A stretch of DNA of 64,000 nucleotides from Beroe forskalii (GCA_011033025.1 WFMF01000271.1:172514-236513); one strand, 5' to 3'. Positions 1-13,900 are shown, counted from the stretch's first letter. Translations and numbers: made by a program. The notes: generated by a model from the sequence alone, not told the origin.

Positions 1-3000
1 TATGATGGCCTGGCAACTCTTAAACATGATATCTAACCATAAAAACTCATATCAAGCACATTTGAGGTCTTAAAATCCCACGTCGCCTCAGGCGACTTTT
101 GTCCCTTTTTTGCCACCCAGCTAGCGACTTTTCGCGCATTTATGGGGCGTGGAATCTGGGCGTGGCCACGGGCTGTGAATGGTTGATTTAGTGTCTAGGA
201 ACCCTAAATTAACTTTTAAGATCGAAATGAAATGATTTGGAGTGATTTTTCGGCTGAAATTGCCATGTCCACACTTGTCCCTTTTTCCACCATATTGGCA
301 GGAAAGATGGGATTTTTGGGTGTGGCTCAAGGTTGGGTGTGGCTCCTATGATGGCCTGGCAACTCTGAAACATGATATCTAACCATATCAAGCACATTTG
401 AGGCCCTTAAATCCCACGTCGCCTCAGGCGACTTTTGTCCCTTTTTTGCCACCTAGCTAGCGACTTTTCGTGCATTTATGGGGCGTGTAATCTGGGCGTG
501 GCCACGGGCTGTGGATGGTTGTTTTTGTGTCTAGAAACCCTAAAATAACTTTAATGATCTGAATAAAATGATTTTGAGTGATTTATCGACCGAAATCGCC
601 ATGTCTCCACTTGTCCCTATTTTGCCACCAGATTGGCAGGAAAGATGGGATTTTTGGGCGTGGCTCAAGGTTGGGCGTGGCTCCTATGATGGCCTGGCAA
701 CTCTTAAACATGATATCTAACCATAAAAACTCATATCAAGCACATTTGAGGCCTTAAAATCCCACGTCGCCTCAGGCGACTTTTTGTCCCTTTTTGCCAC
801 CCAGCTAGCGACTTTTCGCGCATTTATGGGGCGTGGAATCTGGGCGTGGCCACGGGCTGTGAATGGTTGATTTAGTGTCTAGGAACCCTAAATTAACTTT
901 TAAGATCGAAATGAAATGATTTGGAGTGATTTATCGGCTGAAATTGCCATGTCCACACTTGTCCCTTTTTGCCACCATATTGGCAGGAAAGATGGGATTT
1001 TTGGGCGTGGCTCAAGGTTGGGCGTGGCTCCTATGATGGCCTGGCAACTCTTAAACATGATATCTAACCATAAAAACTCATATCAAGCACATTTGAGGCC
1101 TTAAAATCCCACGTCGCCTCAGGCGACTTTTGTCCCTTTTTTGCCACCCAGCTAGCGACTTTTCGCGCATTTATGGGGCGTGGAATCTGGGCGTGGCCAC
1201 GGGCTGTGAATGGTTGATTTAGTGTCTAGAAACCCTAAATTAACTTTTTAACATCGAAATGAAATGATTTGGAGTGATTTATCGGCTAAAATTGCCATGT
1301 CCACACTTGTCCCTTTTTGCCACCATATTGGCAGGAAAGATGGGATTTTTGGGCGTGGCTCAAGGTTGGGCGTGGCTCCTATGATGGCCTGGCAACTCTT
1401 AAACATGATATCTAACCATAAAAACTCATATCAAGCACATTTGAGGCCTTAAATCCCACGTCGCCTCAGGCGACTTTTGTCCCTTTTTGCCACCCAGCTA
1501 GCGACTTTTCGCGCATTTATGGGGCGTGGAATCTGGGCGTGGCCACGGGCTGTGAATGGTTGATTTAGTGTCTAGAACCCTAAATTAACTTTTAACATCG
1601 AAATGAAATGATTTGGAGTGATTTATCGGCTGTTAAATTGCCATGTCCACACTTGCCCCTTTTTGCCACCATATTGGCAGGAAAGATGGGATTTTTGGGC
1701 GTGGCTCAAGGTTGGGCGTGGCTCCTATGATGGCCTGGCAACTCTTAAACATGATATCTAACTATAACAACTCATATCAAGCACATTTGAGGCCTTAAAA
1801 TCCCACGTCGCCTCAGGCGACTTTTTCCCGTTTTTGCCACCCAGCTAGCGACTTTTCGCGCATTTATTGGGCGTGGAATTTGGGCGTGGCCACGGGCTGT
1901 GAATGGTTGTTTTAGTGTGTAGGAACCCTAAATTAACTTTTAAGATCGAAATGCAATAATTTGGAGTGATTTTTCGGCTGAAATTGCCATGTCCACACTT
2001 GTCCCTTTTTTGCCACCATATTGGCAGGAAAGATGGTTTTTTGGGCGTGGCTCAAGGTTGGGCGTGGCTCCTAAGATGGCCTGGCAACTCTTAAACATGA
2101 TATCTAACCATAACAACTCATATCAAGCACATTTGAGGCCTTTAAATCCCACGTCGCCTCAGGCGACTTTTTGTCCTTTTTGCCACCCAGCTAGCGACTT
2201 TTTGCGCATTTATTGGGCGTGGAATCTGGGCGTGGCCACGGGCTGTGAATGATTGATTTAGTGTCTAGGAACCCTAAATTAACTTTTAAAGTTTTAAGAT
2301 CGAAATGAAATGATTTGGAGTGATTTATCGGCTGAAATTGCCATGTCCACACTTGTCCCTTTTTTGCCACCATATTGGCAGGAAAGATGGGATTTTTGGG
2401 CGTGGCTCAAGGTTGGGCGTGGCTCCTATGATGGCCTGGCAACTCTTAAACATGATATCTAACCATAAAACTCATATCAAGCACATTTGAGGCCTTAAAA
2501 TCCCACGTCGCCTCAGGCGACTTTTGTCCCTTTTTTGCCACCCAGCTAGCGACTTTTCGCGCATTTATGGGGCGTGGAATCTGGGCGTGGCCACGGGCTG
2601 TGAATGGTTGATTTAGTGTCTAGGAACCCTAAATTAACTTTTAACATCGAAATGAAATGATTTGGAGTGATTTATCGGCTGAAATTGCCATGTCCACACT
2701 TGTCCCTTTTTTGCCACCATATTGGCAGGAAAGATGGGATTTTTGGGCGTGGCTCAAGGTTGGGCGTGGCTCCTATGATGGCCTGGCAACTCTTAAACAT
2801 GATATCTAACCATAAAAACTCATATCAAGCACATTTGAGGTCTTAAATCCCACGTCGCCTCAGGCGACTTTTGTCCCTTTTTGCCACCCAGCTAGCGACT
2901 TTTCGCGCATTTATGGGGCGTGGAATCTGGGCGTGGCCACGGGCTGTGAATGGTTGATTTAGTGTCTAGAACCCTAAATTAACTTTTTAACATCGAAATG

Positions 3001-4896
3001 AAATGATTGGGAGTGATATATCGGCTGAAATTGCCATGTCCACACTTGTCCCTTTTTTCCACCATATTGGCAGGAAAGATGGGATTTTTGGGCGTGGCTC
3101 AAGGTTGGGCGTGGCTCCTATGATGGCCTGGCAACTCTTAAACATGATATCTAACCATAAAAACTCATATCAAGCACATTTGAGGCCTTAAAATCCCACG
3201 TCGCCTCAGGCGACTTTTTGTCCCTTTTTGCCACCCAGCTAGCGACTTTTCGCGCATTTATGGGGCGTGGAATCTGGGCGTGGCCACGGGCTGTGAATGG
3301 TTGATTTAGTGTCTAGGAACCCTAAATTAACTTTTAACATCGAAATGAAATGATTTGGAGTGATTTATCGGCTGAAATTGCCATGTCCACACTTGTCCCT
3401 TTTTGCCACCATATTGGCAGGAAAGATGGGATTTTTGGGCGTGGCTCAAGGTTGGGCGTGGCTCCTATGATGGCCTGGCAACTCTTAAACATGATATCTA
3501 ACCATAAAAACTCATATCAAGCACATTTGAGGCCTTAAAATCCCACGTCGCCTCAGGCGACTTTTGTCCCTTTTTTGCCACCCAGCTAGCGACTTTTCGC
3601 GCATTTATGGGCCGTGGAATCTGGGCGTGGCCACGGGCTGTGAATGGTTGATTTAGTGTCTAGAAACCCTAAATTAACTTTTAACATCGAAATGAAATGA
3701 TTTGGAGTGATTTATCGGCTAAAATTGCCATGTCCACACTTGTCCTTTTTTGCCACCATATTGGCAGGAAAGATGGGATTTTTGGGCGTGGCTCAAGGTT
3801 GGGCGTGGCTCCTATGATGGCCTGGCAACTCTTAAACATGATATCTAACCATAAAAACTCATATCAAGCACATTTGAGGCCTTAAAATCCCACGTCGCCT
3901 CAGGCGACTTTTGTCCTTTTTTGCCACCCAGCTAGCGACTTTTCGCGCATTTATGGGGCGTGGAATCTGGGCGTGGCCACGGGCTGTGAATGGTTGATTT
4001 AGTGTCTAGGAACCCTAAATTAACTTTTAACATCGAAATGAAATGATTTGGAGTGATTTATCGGCTAAAATTGCCATGTCCACACTTGTCCCTTTTTTGC
4101 CACCATATTGGCAGGAAAGATGGGATTTTTGGGCGTGGCTCAAGGTTGGGCGTGGCTCCTATGATGGCCTGGCAACTCTTAAACATTATATCTAACCATA
4201 AAAACTCATATCAAGCACATTTGAGGCCTTAAAATCCCACGTCGCCTCAGGCGACTTTTGTCCCTTTTTTGCCACCCAGCTAGCGACTTTTCGCGCATTT
4301 ATGGGCCGTGGAATCTGGGCGTGGCCACGGGCTGTGAATGGTTGATTTAGTGTCTAGAACCCTAAATTAACTTTTAAGATCGAAATGAAATAATTTGGAG
4401 TGATTTATCGGCTGTTAAATTGCCATGTCCACACTTGTCCTTTTTGCCACCATATTGGCAGGAAAGATGGGATTTTTGGGCGTGGCTCAAGGTTGGGCGT
4501 GGCTCCTATGATGGCCTGGCAACTCTTAAACATGATATCTAACCATAAAAACTCGTATCAAGCCCATTTGAGGCCTTAAAATCCCACGTCGCCTCAGGCG
4601 ACTTTTGTCCCTTTTTTGCCACCCAGCTAGCGACTTTTCGCGCATTTATGGGGCGTGGAATCTGGGCGTGGCCAGGGGCTGTGAATGGTTGATTTAGTGT
4701 CTAGGAACCCTAAATTAACTTTTAACATCGAAATGAAATGATTGGGAGTGATTTATCGGCTAAAGTTGCCATGTCCACACTTGTCCCTTTTTTGCCACCA
4801 TATTGGCAGGAAAGATGGGATTTTTGGGCGTGGCTCAAGGTTGGGCGTGGCTCCTATGATGGCCTGGCAACTCTTAAACATGATATCTAACCATAA
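1..4896. repeat. 347-bp satellite array, 14 units
   Basis: A head-to-tail array of a unit of about 347 bp fills the left edge. The marker tATGATGGCCTGGC recurs at 1, 347, 685, 1032, 1380, 1726, 2072, 2427, 2774, 3119, 3466, 3813, 4160, 4507 and 4855, so spacing is 338-355 and mostly 346-348. Each unit carries a perfect odd palindrome GTCGCCTCAGGCGAC, the palindrome CGTGGCCACG and four GGGCGTGG boxes. The short open frames of about 62 codons inside it recur once per unit and are by-products of the repeat. The array ends at about 4896, where the sequence changes to SEC31 exon sequence. It continues past the left edge. Copies are very similar, which suggests recent homogenisation. Confidence 0.97.
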
Positions 4897-4985
4897 GGTT
4901 ATCTTTTGTGATGTCACCGATGGAGCAGTGGGGGCTTTCTTCTTCAGCATAGGAGGGTCGTTCCAAGCACCAGCAGGCCTTGATA
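4892..4985 (-). CDS. SEC31A: SEC31 exon 20 (conserved WNDPP motif)
   Basis: It encodes [20 protein letters not shown], the equivalent of GWNDPPALNRVPKKKK in Sec31. The acceptor is AAAGCCAG. The donor is uncertain: CTTATG|GTTAGAT at 4892/4891 keeps the frame open and lies on the satellite edge. An alternative is TCG|GTGACA inside the exon. Confidence 0.75.
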
Positions 4986-7900
4986 CTGGCTTTGAAAAAG
5001 TTAACCGTAAAATATTTAAAAAATCTTTCATGCAGGCAAATCAAACTACCCTTAAAGGCTGTTATCTCAGTCAATATTAGATATTATCATCATTTCAAGT
5101 CTAGTACTTGTAGTGGGCGGGGCAGGAGCAGGTTCAGCAGGGAGTGAAGGTACGTAAGGGGTGAAGGAAGAGACATTAGATCCAGGGTAGCTCGTGGTAG
5201 AAGGTGGCACATAGGGTGGCTGAGTGTAGCCAGGGTAGGAGGAGGGTGGCGCGGTAGGAGGGGCGTTGGCACTGGGAGACAGTGGCGTGGGTGGCTGGGG
5301 CTCCTGGGGCTGGAACACGGGCGGCTTATACGCCACCTAACAGAGTAAGGGAGTTAGACGAACAATGAAATTGGAACAAGGCAAACATCGATAAAATGAG
5401 CCTTTACCCAGAACTTGGTCCATCATAGAAAATCACTATTTCACAAGTTCCCGGACCTGCCCATAAATAGGATCACTTGTCAGACTAGCAACTAACCTTG
5501 CTAGGTGGGTTGTAGGACGCAGTACCACTGACTATATTAGCCGTTGGTGGCGGTGCCACTGGTGGGTATGTACTGTGTGTACTGGGCGTGTGTACATTGG
5601 GTGTATGTACACTGGGTGTATTCGGTGTGTACATGGTAGGTTGTGTATAGTTGGTGGTAGGGCGTCCTGGGTTGTACATGTTTGAACTCGCACCAGAAGC
5701 CTGAAATAAGGACGATTTAAGTTCCATTTTCTTTGAAGTTATAAGGCATCTCGTTGGACGCTTTAAGAGGAAAATTCAGGAGTCATGATCAAGTCACACT
5801 TCCATTTATGGTAAGATTCAAGCATAAACCATCGATCATCAATAAACCAATACGAAGATCTCTAATAATTCAAGATAACAGAAGTGAACATCAATCACTA
5901 GAACTCACTACAGAGGACGCAGCAGAAGGAAGTCTAGTTCGTGTGAAGGGGGGTTGGGGACGGGGTAGGGTTGGGTCGTTTATAGACATGTGTAACTGGT
6001 ATTTGAAATCAGCCGCAGCATCCTGTGGGCGAAACTTGAGTTATTTGAAAAGAAGCAATAGTAACTTAGTAAGATTGAGTTATGTGATTTAAATGAGGAT
6101 TTAGTTTGTTCCGATTGAAGACCATACAGTGACAACAGAATAAAATGACTCCGTATCCTGAAATCGAACCAGCACAATTACTGATTTAACTCCCGAGTAA
6201 AACAGGAAATCACGTACCTGTGGGGTTGCGGAGATGTAAGTGAGTGCGTTCACCAGTTTTCCCTGTTCTGCGAGTAGTTGCGAGTACCGCATGAGGTTGC
6301 TGACCACCTTGCCTCCCTCCAGTGGCTGGTTGGAGCTGTTGGTGCTCTGCAAACACATCACCTTCTCTACCAATTCCTGGTAGGAGAGAAGGAGGTTATT
6401 TGCATGCTCAGCTGATTTGTACTGCGGTTATTATGTGGGTGTCTTGACCAGTGTTGGGGAGATTAAAATCTCTTAAAGCTCTGATGATACTACCTATGAT
6501 ACCTATTTTACTACTTTGTCCACATTTTCGAGTATTCGTATGCATGAGGCCATGTAAGGGTATTACAGAAAAACTCAACGAAGGCATGACCTTTACAATA
6601 ACAAATCGGTTTGTTTAAATCGCGTGGATCTGCGGCTACATCTCCAACCTGTAGTTGGAGGGGCTGGTTCATGTCGTCTGAGCTGGTATTCTGCCAGCAC
6701 TCCATGAGCTGAGCTACATTGCCACTGCAAATGTAGCAGAGCGAGGCTTCCAAGTGGTACGACTCATCCGCACTCAGTCGCCCTGCCAACGTGTCTGGAA
6801 GGGGGGGGGGTTAGTATTGTTACTTTGTTAGGTTATTGTATGTCAGTGATCAAGATTTATTCAATGACTGTTTATTCAAGTGTTTATTGTTTAGTGCTCT
6901 GAAACGTTTAAAAGTTTTAAACTTTACAAAACTACTAATAACAATCAAATTTGAGAATGCTCTGAAACGAGTTTCAAGGAATTCAATTCACCCCTACTCT
7001 TCTACTGTAGTAACAGATCGAGATTGAATCGAATTGCTCGAACTTCTCATAAACTCATAAAGAGTATGTTTATCCATTGTTCAATAAACTACGATGAATT
7101 CATTGTATTCGTTCTTGTGAAACTAACCACATAGATCGTTGAACTCGGTAGGTTTAGCATAGGATAGCAGTATAGCTAAAGCCTCCTTCCAATTTGACAA
7201 CTCTACTTTCTCAACCAAATTTGACCACTTCTGTGAGATTATGCACGACAGCAGCTGAGGGTTGTGGTTCAGACTTCAGATCAAAAAGATAATTACACAA
7301 TTTACACAATACCACACTATGTAAGTAGGAAAATAATAATAAGATGACATGAAATAATGAATCGAAATAGTAGAAATAAGGCAATGGATTTAAATGAGGG
7401 GATTAAAAACTTCACAAAATCACAAGTTAAAAAGTATAAGATAATTAATTCAACTTACAGCCGCAGAAGGAGTAGTAGCCTGTCGGAAGTACTCTTGTTG
7501 TGTCTTCTGGAACAGCTCCCTACCTCCTGCCATAGCCACAGCTAGAGCATCCGCCATGCGACCTGCCTTCAGACACAGGTCCACCACTACCTCAAACTGC
7601 CCTGAGAAACGTATCTAGATAAACATTGTGATGAAATTATTGCCCGGATCTTTTACGAGTACGCGGACTTTTCTTAATAAGTATAGTTTCTCATTAAATA
7701 ATAGCAGGTAAAATTGACAGTAATTTGAATAGCATATATTTACCGAGTAACATAGCTCTGCTGATCAAACCGTCAACACTGTCACTCGTGTCAATAACGA
7801 GGCATTTCTCCTCAGCTTCAGTCTCAGTTGTGAGCTGAAACAGATCAGGACTATCAACCTGAACCATAAAGAACTTAAAGTATAGGTCAACTTAAACATC

Positions 7901-10900
7901 GACTTTTAAGGATTAAATTATTAAAAACCATGATCAGCAGACATGCAAAGCAGAGCCAAACTATTTCCATACTTCCATAGCTCGATAATTTTTTCACTAA
8001 TCGGCCATTTTCCTAGCTGCATTATATAAGTTAAAATATCGGGACAAGATAATATATTATAGGATAATCAAACACCCTTAGGATACGTTTATATGAATTA
8101 TCACACGAGCGAAGCGAGTGTGATAATTCGAATTATTGCTCGAGCCGAAGGCGAGTGCAATAATTCCAATTATCACTCGAGCCGAAGGCGAGTGTGATAA
8201 TTGATATAAACGTATCCTTAGGGTGTTTGATTAATCTATTATATAACGTGAGAAACGGGCGGAGATCTACAATGGTTTTTTCCAAAAAAAAGCAAATTTA
8301 GAACCTTTTAAATATAAAAACCCTTTGAGCTAGAGAGTAGAGGGCCTGAAATTGACTCATGAAAATATCAAGATTAGCCAGGAATTTTAGATTAGATGGT
8401 GAAGAGTTGCTATGTATATCTAAATTTGCCTTCAAAGTATGCATAAAACGTAAGTACGGAATCTTTAAAAACTTTGCTCATATCTTTTGTTTTGATTCAA
8501 CTAGGTACTATAAAGTGATTGTCGATTGAAATGTGTAGCAACATCAAAAAAATTGAAAGATCATTTCTGTGTAAGTGTGTAACACCGTAACGGATGCACA
8601 TTTATAGGCAAATTGTAGACTAGTAGTGAGGGTAAGTAGGTGCACGCCGCACGGCTCATATATCGACTACCGGGTATACATAAACTCATGAAACCAAAAC
8701 AAGATAACAAAATAAATGTATACACTGCTACACTGATGTATCCTAATGGAGTGAGAGCAAGTGGTCTTACTGGCACGTGGGTGCGCGGCTCATATAATGA
8801 CCAACAAGTATACAAAAACTCGTGAAACCAAAACAAGATAATGTAATAAGTATACACTGATGTATCGTAATGGAGTGAGAGCAAGTGGTCTTTCTGGCAC
8901 GTGGGTGCGCGGCTCATATTATGACAAACAAGGTATACATAAACTCATGAAACTAAAACAAGATAACGTAATACAAAAACACTGATGTATCGTAATGGAG
9001 TGAAAGCAAGTGATCTTACTGGCACGTGGGTGCGCGGCTCGTATACTGACAAACAAGTATACATAAACTCATGAAACCAAGACAAGATAATGTGATATTA
9101 TGTATACACTGGTATATTGATTTAGATCAAGTGGTCTTACTCCCTTACTGGCACGTGCGTGCGCGGCTCATATAATGACTAACGTGAACGGTGAATGCTT
9201 AAACAAGATAACATAAGATGAATACACTGGTGTATCGTTATGGAGTGAGAGCATTGACTAAAAGTCAGATTAAAATGATTTTATATAGTGAATAAATACG
9301 AATCACAAAATTCTAAAGTTTTGATTTTTGGGGTGTGATAATTTTTCAAAGGTGTGATAACTGTTCTTTGAGGGGTGTGATAACTGTACAGTTATCACAC
9401 ACCTGAAAAAATTATCACACCCCAAAATTTCGAAAATTTTAAAATCTTATGAAAATTATTAATTGACCCCTAAACTCCATTTTTGAAGCCGTTATATAAC
9501 AAAAATTATCGGAGCAAGAATTATATAACGATCGTTATATAATAGTATTTAAATAACTCCTAACATAGTTTCATGACTCTGTTCATGATAATCGATTTGA
9601 GTACTTAATTAGTATTCGATGTAAACATTAACCAGTAGCAGCACAATTGTTTCATTCTGTTCAAAAGTAGCTAATCAAGATACTAAATTTAAACGTTGAC
9701 ACAATGTTATCATTTCATAAGTTTACCTTCTGATCATCTTTCACATCTTCTTGTTCAGATTCCTACAAAATTAGTAAATTTGTCGCCCATGATAGATTTA
9801 CAGATTTACGAAGACAATATTTCAAGATAAATCGTTCTCTCACTACCCTGACATATCATGATATCCAGCAACATCCCCTGAGTTATTAAGTTAACTCCAC
9901 TCACCCTTTATTCCACCTCACCCTATACTTAACTCTACCCACCCTTTACTTCACCCATCCTTTAGTCCACCTCACCTTGTCAGAGCTCTCAGCATCGCTC
10001 TTGTTGATGATGGCCGTATCGCTGTCCAGAACCAAGTCTCCCAGTGACTGCACCATTTCCTGAAGTTCCTCAGTCTTGTAGCCCAGCAACTCCAGATACC
10101 GCTGTCTGGGCTTACTGTCAAACGTCGACTGAAAGGTTTAGATTCAAGGGTTAGTGAGATGGGCTATTGATAAGTTACAAGTTGATGACTCAAAAAAGTG
10201 GTATTTAAGATTAAGTGAAAAACAGAAATGAAAATATAATGATGATTCAGATAGATATCTGATGTTCAAAATTCACCGCATTAATTTCGACCCATGACTC
10301 CATGAAGGCCAAGGATAGGCTAATCCAAGACAGTAAGTCCTGAAAGAAGACACACCCAAGTTGTCGCCTACCTTGAGGAAGTTCCATATCTGTTGGTTGT
10401 CAGGATCCTCCCCACTGCTCACCACCTTCTCACAACAGAACTCCAGCAACGTATTCTCCTGTAACGCCTGCTCCAACTTCTCAGACCGCTCCAGCAGTTC
10501 CGGCTCCGTCATCACTTGGGATATCGTCACCTAGAGGAGAGGGTTTTACGCCATGAGCTCGTCACAACATTCTATTTTCTCACTGTTTCTGATGCTTTGC
10601 GAATCACCAGATAAAACAGGCATACCTGCGTCTGTATAAGTACTAAAAATTAAAATTTGTACATACAAAGTCCTACCTGTGAAGACAGAGAGTCGAAGGA
10701 GACGAGTTTGCCGCCGAATCCGAAAGAGACGCCGCAAGGTTTCATGAGCCACTTGGGCGCCTGACTCAGCAAGGGAATGTTCATGGGCAGAGACGGGGGT
10801 GGAGGGGCGGGAGCGAAGGGGTCACTGCTTTGTCGCACCTGGAGGGGGAGAAGCGGTGAATCGAATCTGATGGGAGTGGTACATTGGTACAACTTTTATA

Positions 10901-13900
10901 GTGAAATTAACAACTGATATGAATGGGTAGGAAGCTTTCGACTTTTCGAGCAAACTATAGCAGTATAGCATAATAGCATAATTATTGATCTTGACTTCTT
11001 GTCACAGTTTCGTAGTTTCTGAAATAAGATGAAACGACCACACCCACCCGTTGTTGTTGCTGCTCTGGAGGTATCTCCTCGTGCCCTCCGAAGAGGGAGA
11101 AGACAGACAGTTTCCCGGAGAAGGAGGAGGAGGCTACCAGGTAGGGGTTCCGCGGGCACCACTCCATGTCAAACGTCCACTGACTGGGGGCGCTGAAATC
11201 CACCACTTTCTGAAACGATCAGGAATTGGTAAATTTTTGCAACAATAAATTTTTGCTAAAATTCCTAGGAAAACTCAGGTTTGTCGTTTTGAGGAGTTCT
11301 AAAGAAATTTCTTCAACAAGACTACTTCGATTACTCAATCAGCAACGCAGCAACAACCAACATTAGAACATTACGCCTTACCTCTCCGCCTGGAATGTGG
11401 GAGCTGTTTGGGTTCCAGCAGATCATGTGATCGTCCCGTCCACAGGTCAGGAACAGACTGCTGTCCCGGGGACACCACGACACCGTCTGGATACCTCTCT
11501 GATGCCCTTCCAACACCTGGAATAGAGACGAGAAAGTTATAGAACATGAACAGACCGAAAGAGTGGCATATTTTAAATCTGTCAATTCCTCACATATTTC
11601 TACACTATCAAGGATTACCACCTTACCATAGTAGGAGCGGTAGCGAATCTAAGGTCCCACATCTGAATGACAGGGTATCTATCCTCATCAGAACAGGTTA
11701 ACAGCTGGGTGGCTATGTCAGGGTGCCACACGATGCAACTACATCGCAGCCTGTTGGACGCGTCCGTCACCTGGTGAGGGAAATGTTAGGGAGTTCCGAA
11801 TGATTCAAATAGTCATTGAATTTAGATTGATAATTTGATACGAGAAATTTTATCAAAATCAGTAGCTTTTGAACACCATGTGAAATTTCCTATCATCGTA
11901 TCATTATCTATTCCATGGCTACTACTATTTTCTAACGCATTCCCACCTGTATGATGGGTTCGTTTTTACGGAGATCCCACACAATGGACCGGGCAGAGTT
12001 GGGGTGGGCTGATGCCAGGATGTGCTCCACCTGCTGGTTCCACGCTAATCCCACCACGTCGTCTTCTGGCTGGGGAGGGTACAAGTGGGTTAGAACTTTA
12101 GACTTTTAGAAGAGGTGGTTTAGAAGGTAAGTAACTTATGTGACAGGGAAGCCATGATTTGGGCAATATTACTGAGTGAATTGATAGTTTTGGATAGTTG
12201 GTTAGAACATGAGGGTTTGAGAATCTTTTACTTGTTAAACGCGAATAGATTTATTGATTGCGTTTGTTTGAACTACCACCACATATCAGTATTCAGGTTC
12301 CAAGATCAAAATACAGAAAATTGAAGCACCAATATTGTTGACAACTGTTGGTTAATATTGATAGTATTTAACGACTTGTGAAAACAATTTTATTGAATAT
12401 GAAATGATTTGAAGGCCCACAAATTAAAATGTAAAATAGTCTGTAATATTAATTTTGTTTACAATTCTTTTCCTGGTAAATAAATTGAAAAAATAACCCC
12501 CTGTAGTTACTAAAGCAAAATGAATAAATTAAAATCGTATTCTGGGCCCTGTCGTTCCTCCTTCTCCAGGGCAGATATTATTAAAAAGGTTCAATGTAGT
12601 TGAGTGGGTGAAACTACGTTGGTGGTGAAAGCCGAAGCTCTGTCACGGACGTTCCACATGTGGAGAGGGAAGATTTCTGTGTGCTCTGGTAAATGCCCTT
12701 GCACAAGTGGAAGAAGGAACCTTCTGCTCCAATCCCAGGAAACACTTCCAGAACAGCCTGAAAAGCACCTTGCTCATAGTCCGACAGGAAGGCCTCAGAA
12801 CAATGTTGACTGAAACATCTGCCTGAAAAGGTGCAGATACGATTCCTTGCGTTTATTTGGTAGCAGAGGGTTCATGTTGCTTGACTCTACGTCTCAACTC
12901 AGTCGATAGTGCGACACCTGAACCCCCGTTCAAGCATGGGAGTTTACTGTGCCTATAGAGAGGATGGGATGTCAGGGGGTCAAATGTCACTTATAGACCT
13001 GGTCAAGCCGCGGATCAGTGCGTTTGATCTATGTTTATTCATCGGGGATGTATTGTCGGGGGTCAAATGTCGGCAATAATATAAAGTTTTAAAGATTTAC
13101 AGTACTGTGTGTCGGGGGATGTAGTGTCGGGGGATGTAATGTCGGGGGATGTAATGTCGGGGGGTCAAGTGTCCCTTTACCGACGAAAATTGTCACGAGA
13201 GATGTTCTGACACTGTATAGACGTATAGATTACGAGATCTGTGGTAGCAGAAAGGCATTCGAAGATCACCATTTAGCAATGTAAGTATCGAAGTAAAATC
13301 TAAACTCAGGATCGTTGCTCTGATCATCTGAATCGTATTCAAAGACTGGTTCATCCTTACAACCGAGCTGCTTAGCCATTTTGTTCGCCAATTTGAAGAC
13401 TTCAAACCGGGAAACCTCGGTAATACGACACTCCTCACAGCAACTGTCAGTATACTTGTAGCCAGAGTAATGCGAGCCACAGCCTAAGCAGTGAAGGGTA
13501 GTCCAACTCCCCACACACTCCCCGAACCCAGGACACTCGGTACAGTGGTGGTGACCTCGTCCCCAGTCCAACTCAGGCTGTCCTGAGCAGAGTCCTGTCA
13601 GGAAGTACTTACCCATCCCACTGCTACATCCACGAGCCCCCTGCTTCTCCTTATCACACCAAACAGTGGACCTACCCCCTCATGAAACTCATCCCCACCG
13701 TAGTCTGCCTGTTTGAGAACATCTCTTAGTGTGGCATCTACCCGGTGCCTACATTCCATACCTCTACCCTGGAATACCACAGTGTCAAGGTCTGATGCAG
13801 TCTCCAACTTGTAATGACCATTGAGGATTCCAGCCATGGCGCAGTTACCTCTCCATCCAACTGGGTCTGGGAACCCAAGTTCCTCCAGTTTGCTGTACAT

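Noticed and set aside
916..3885. Five 62-codon plus-strand frames, nearly identical
   Set aside because: They repeat once per satellite unit; tandem repeat by-product, not a gene family.
5754..6092. 112-codon plus-strand frame
   Set aside because: Lies in a SEC31 intron opposite to the gene; no homology or signals. On the minus strand an extra SEC31 exon at about 5900-6019 was considered, but exons 17 and 18 already join in phase 0 and no donor fits.
8561..8917. 118-codon minus-strand frame
   Set aside because: Period follows the 125-bp tandem repeat.
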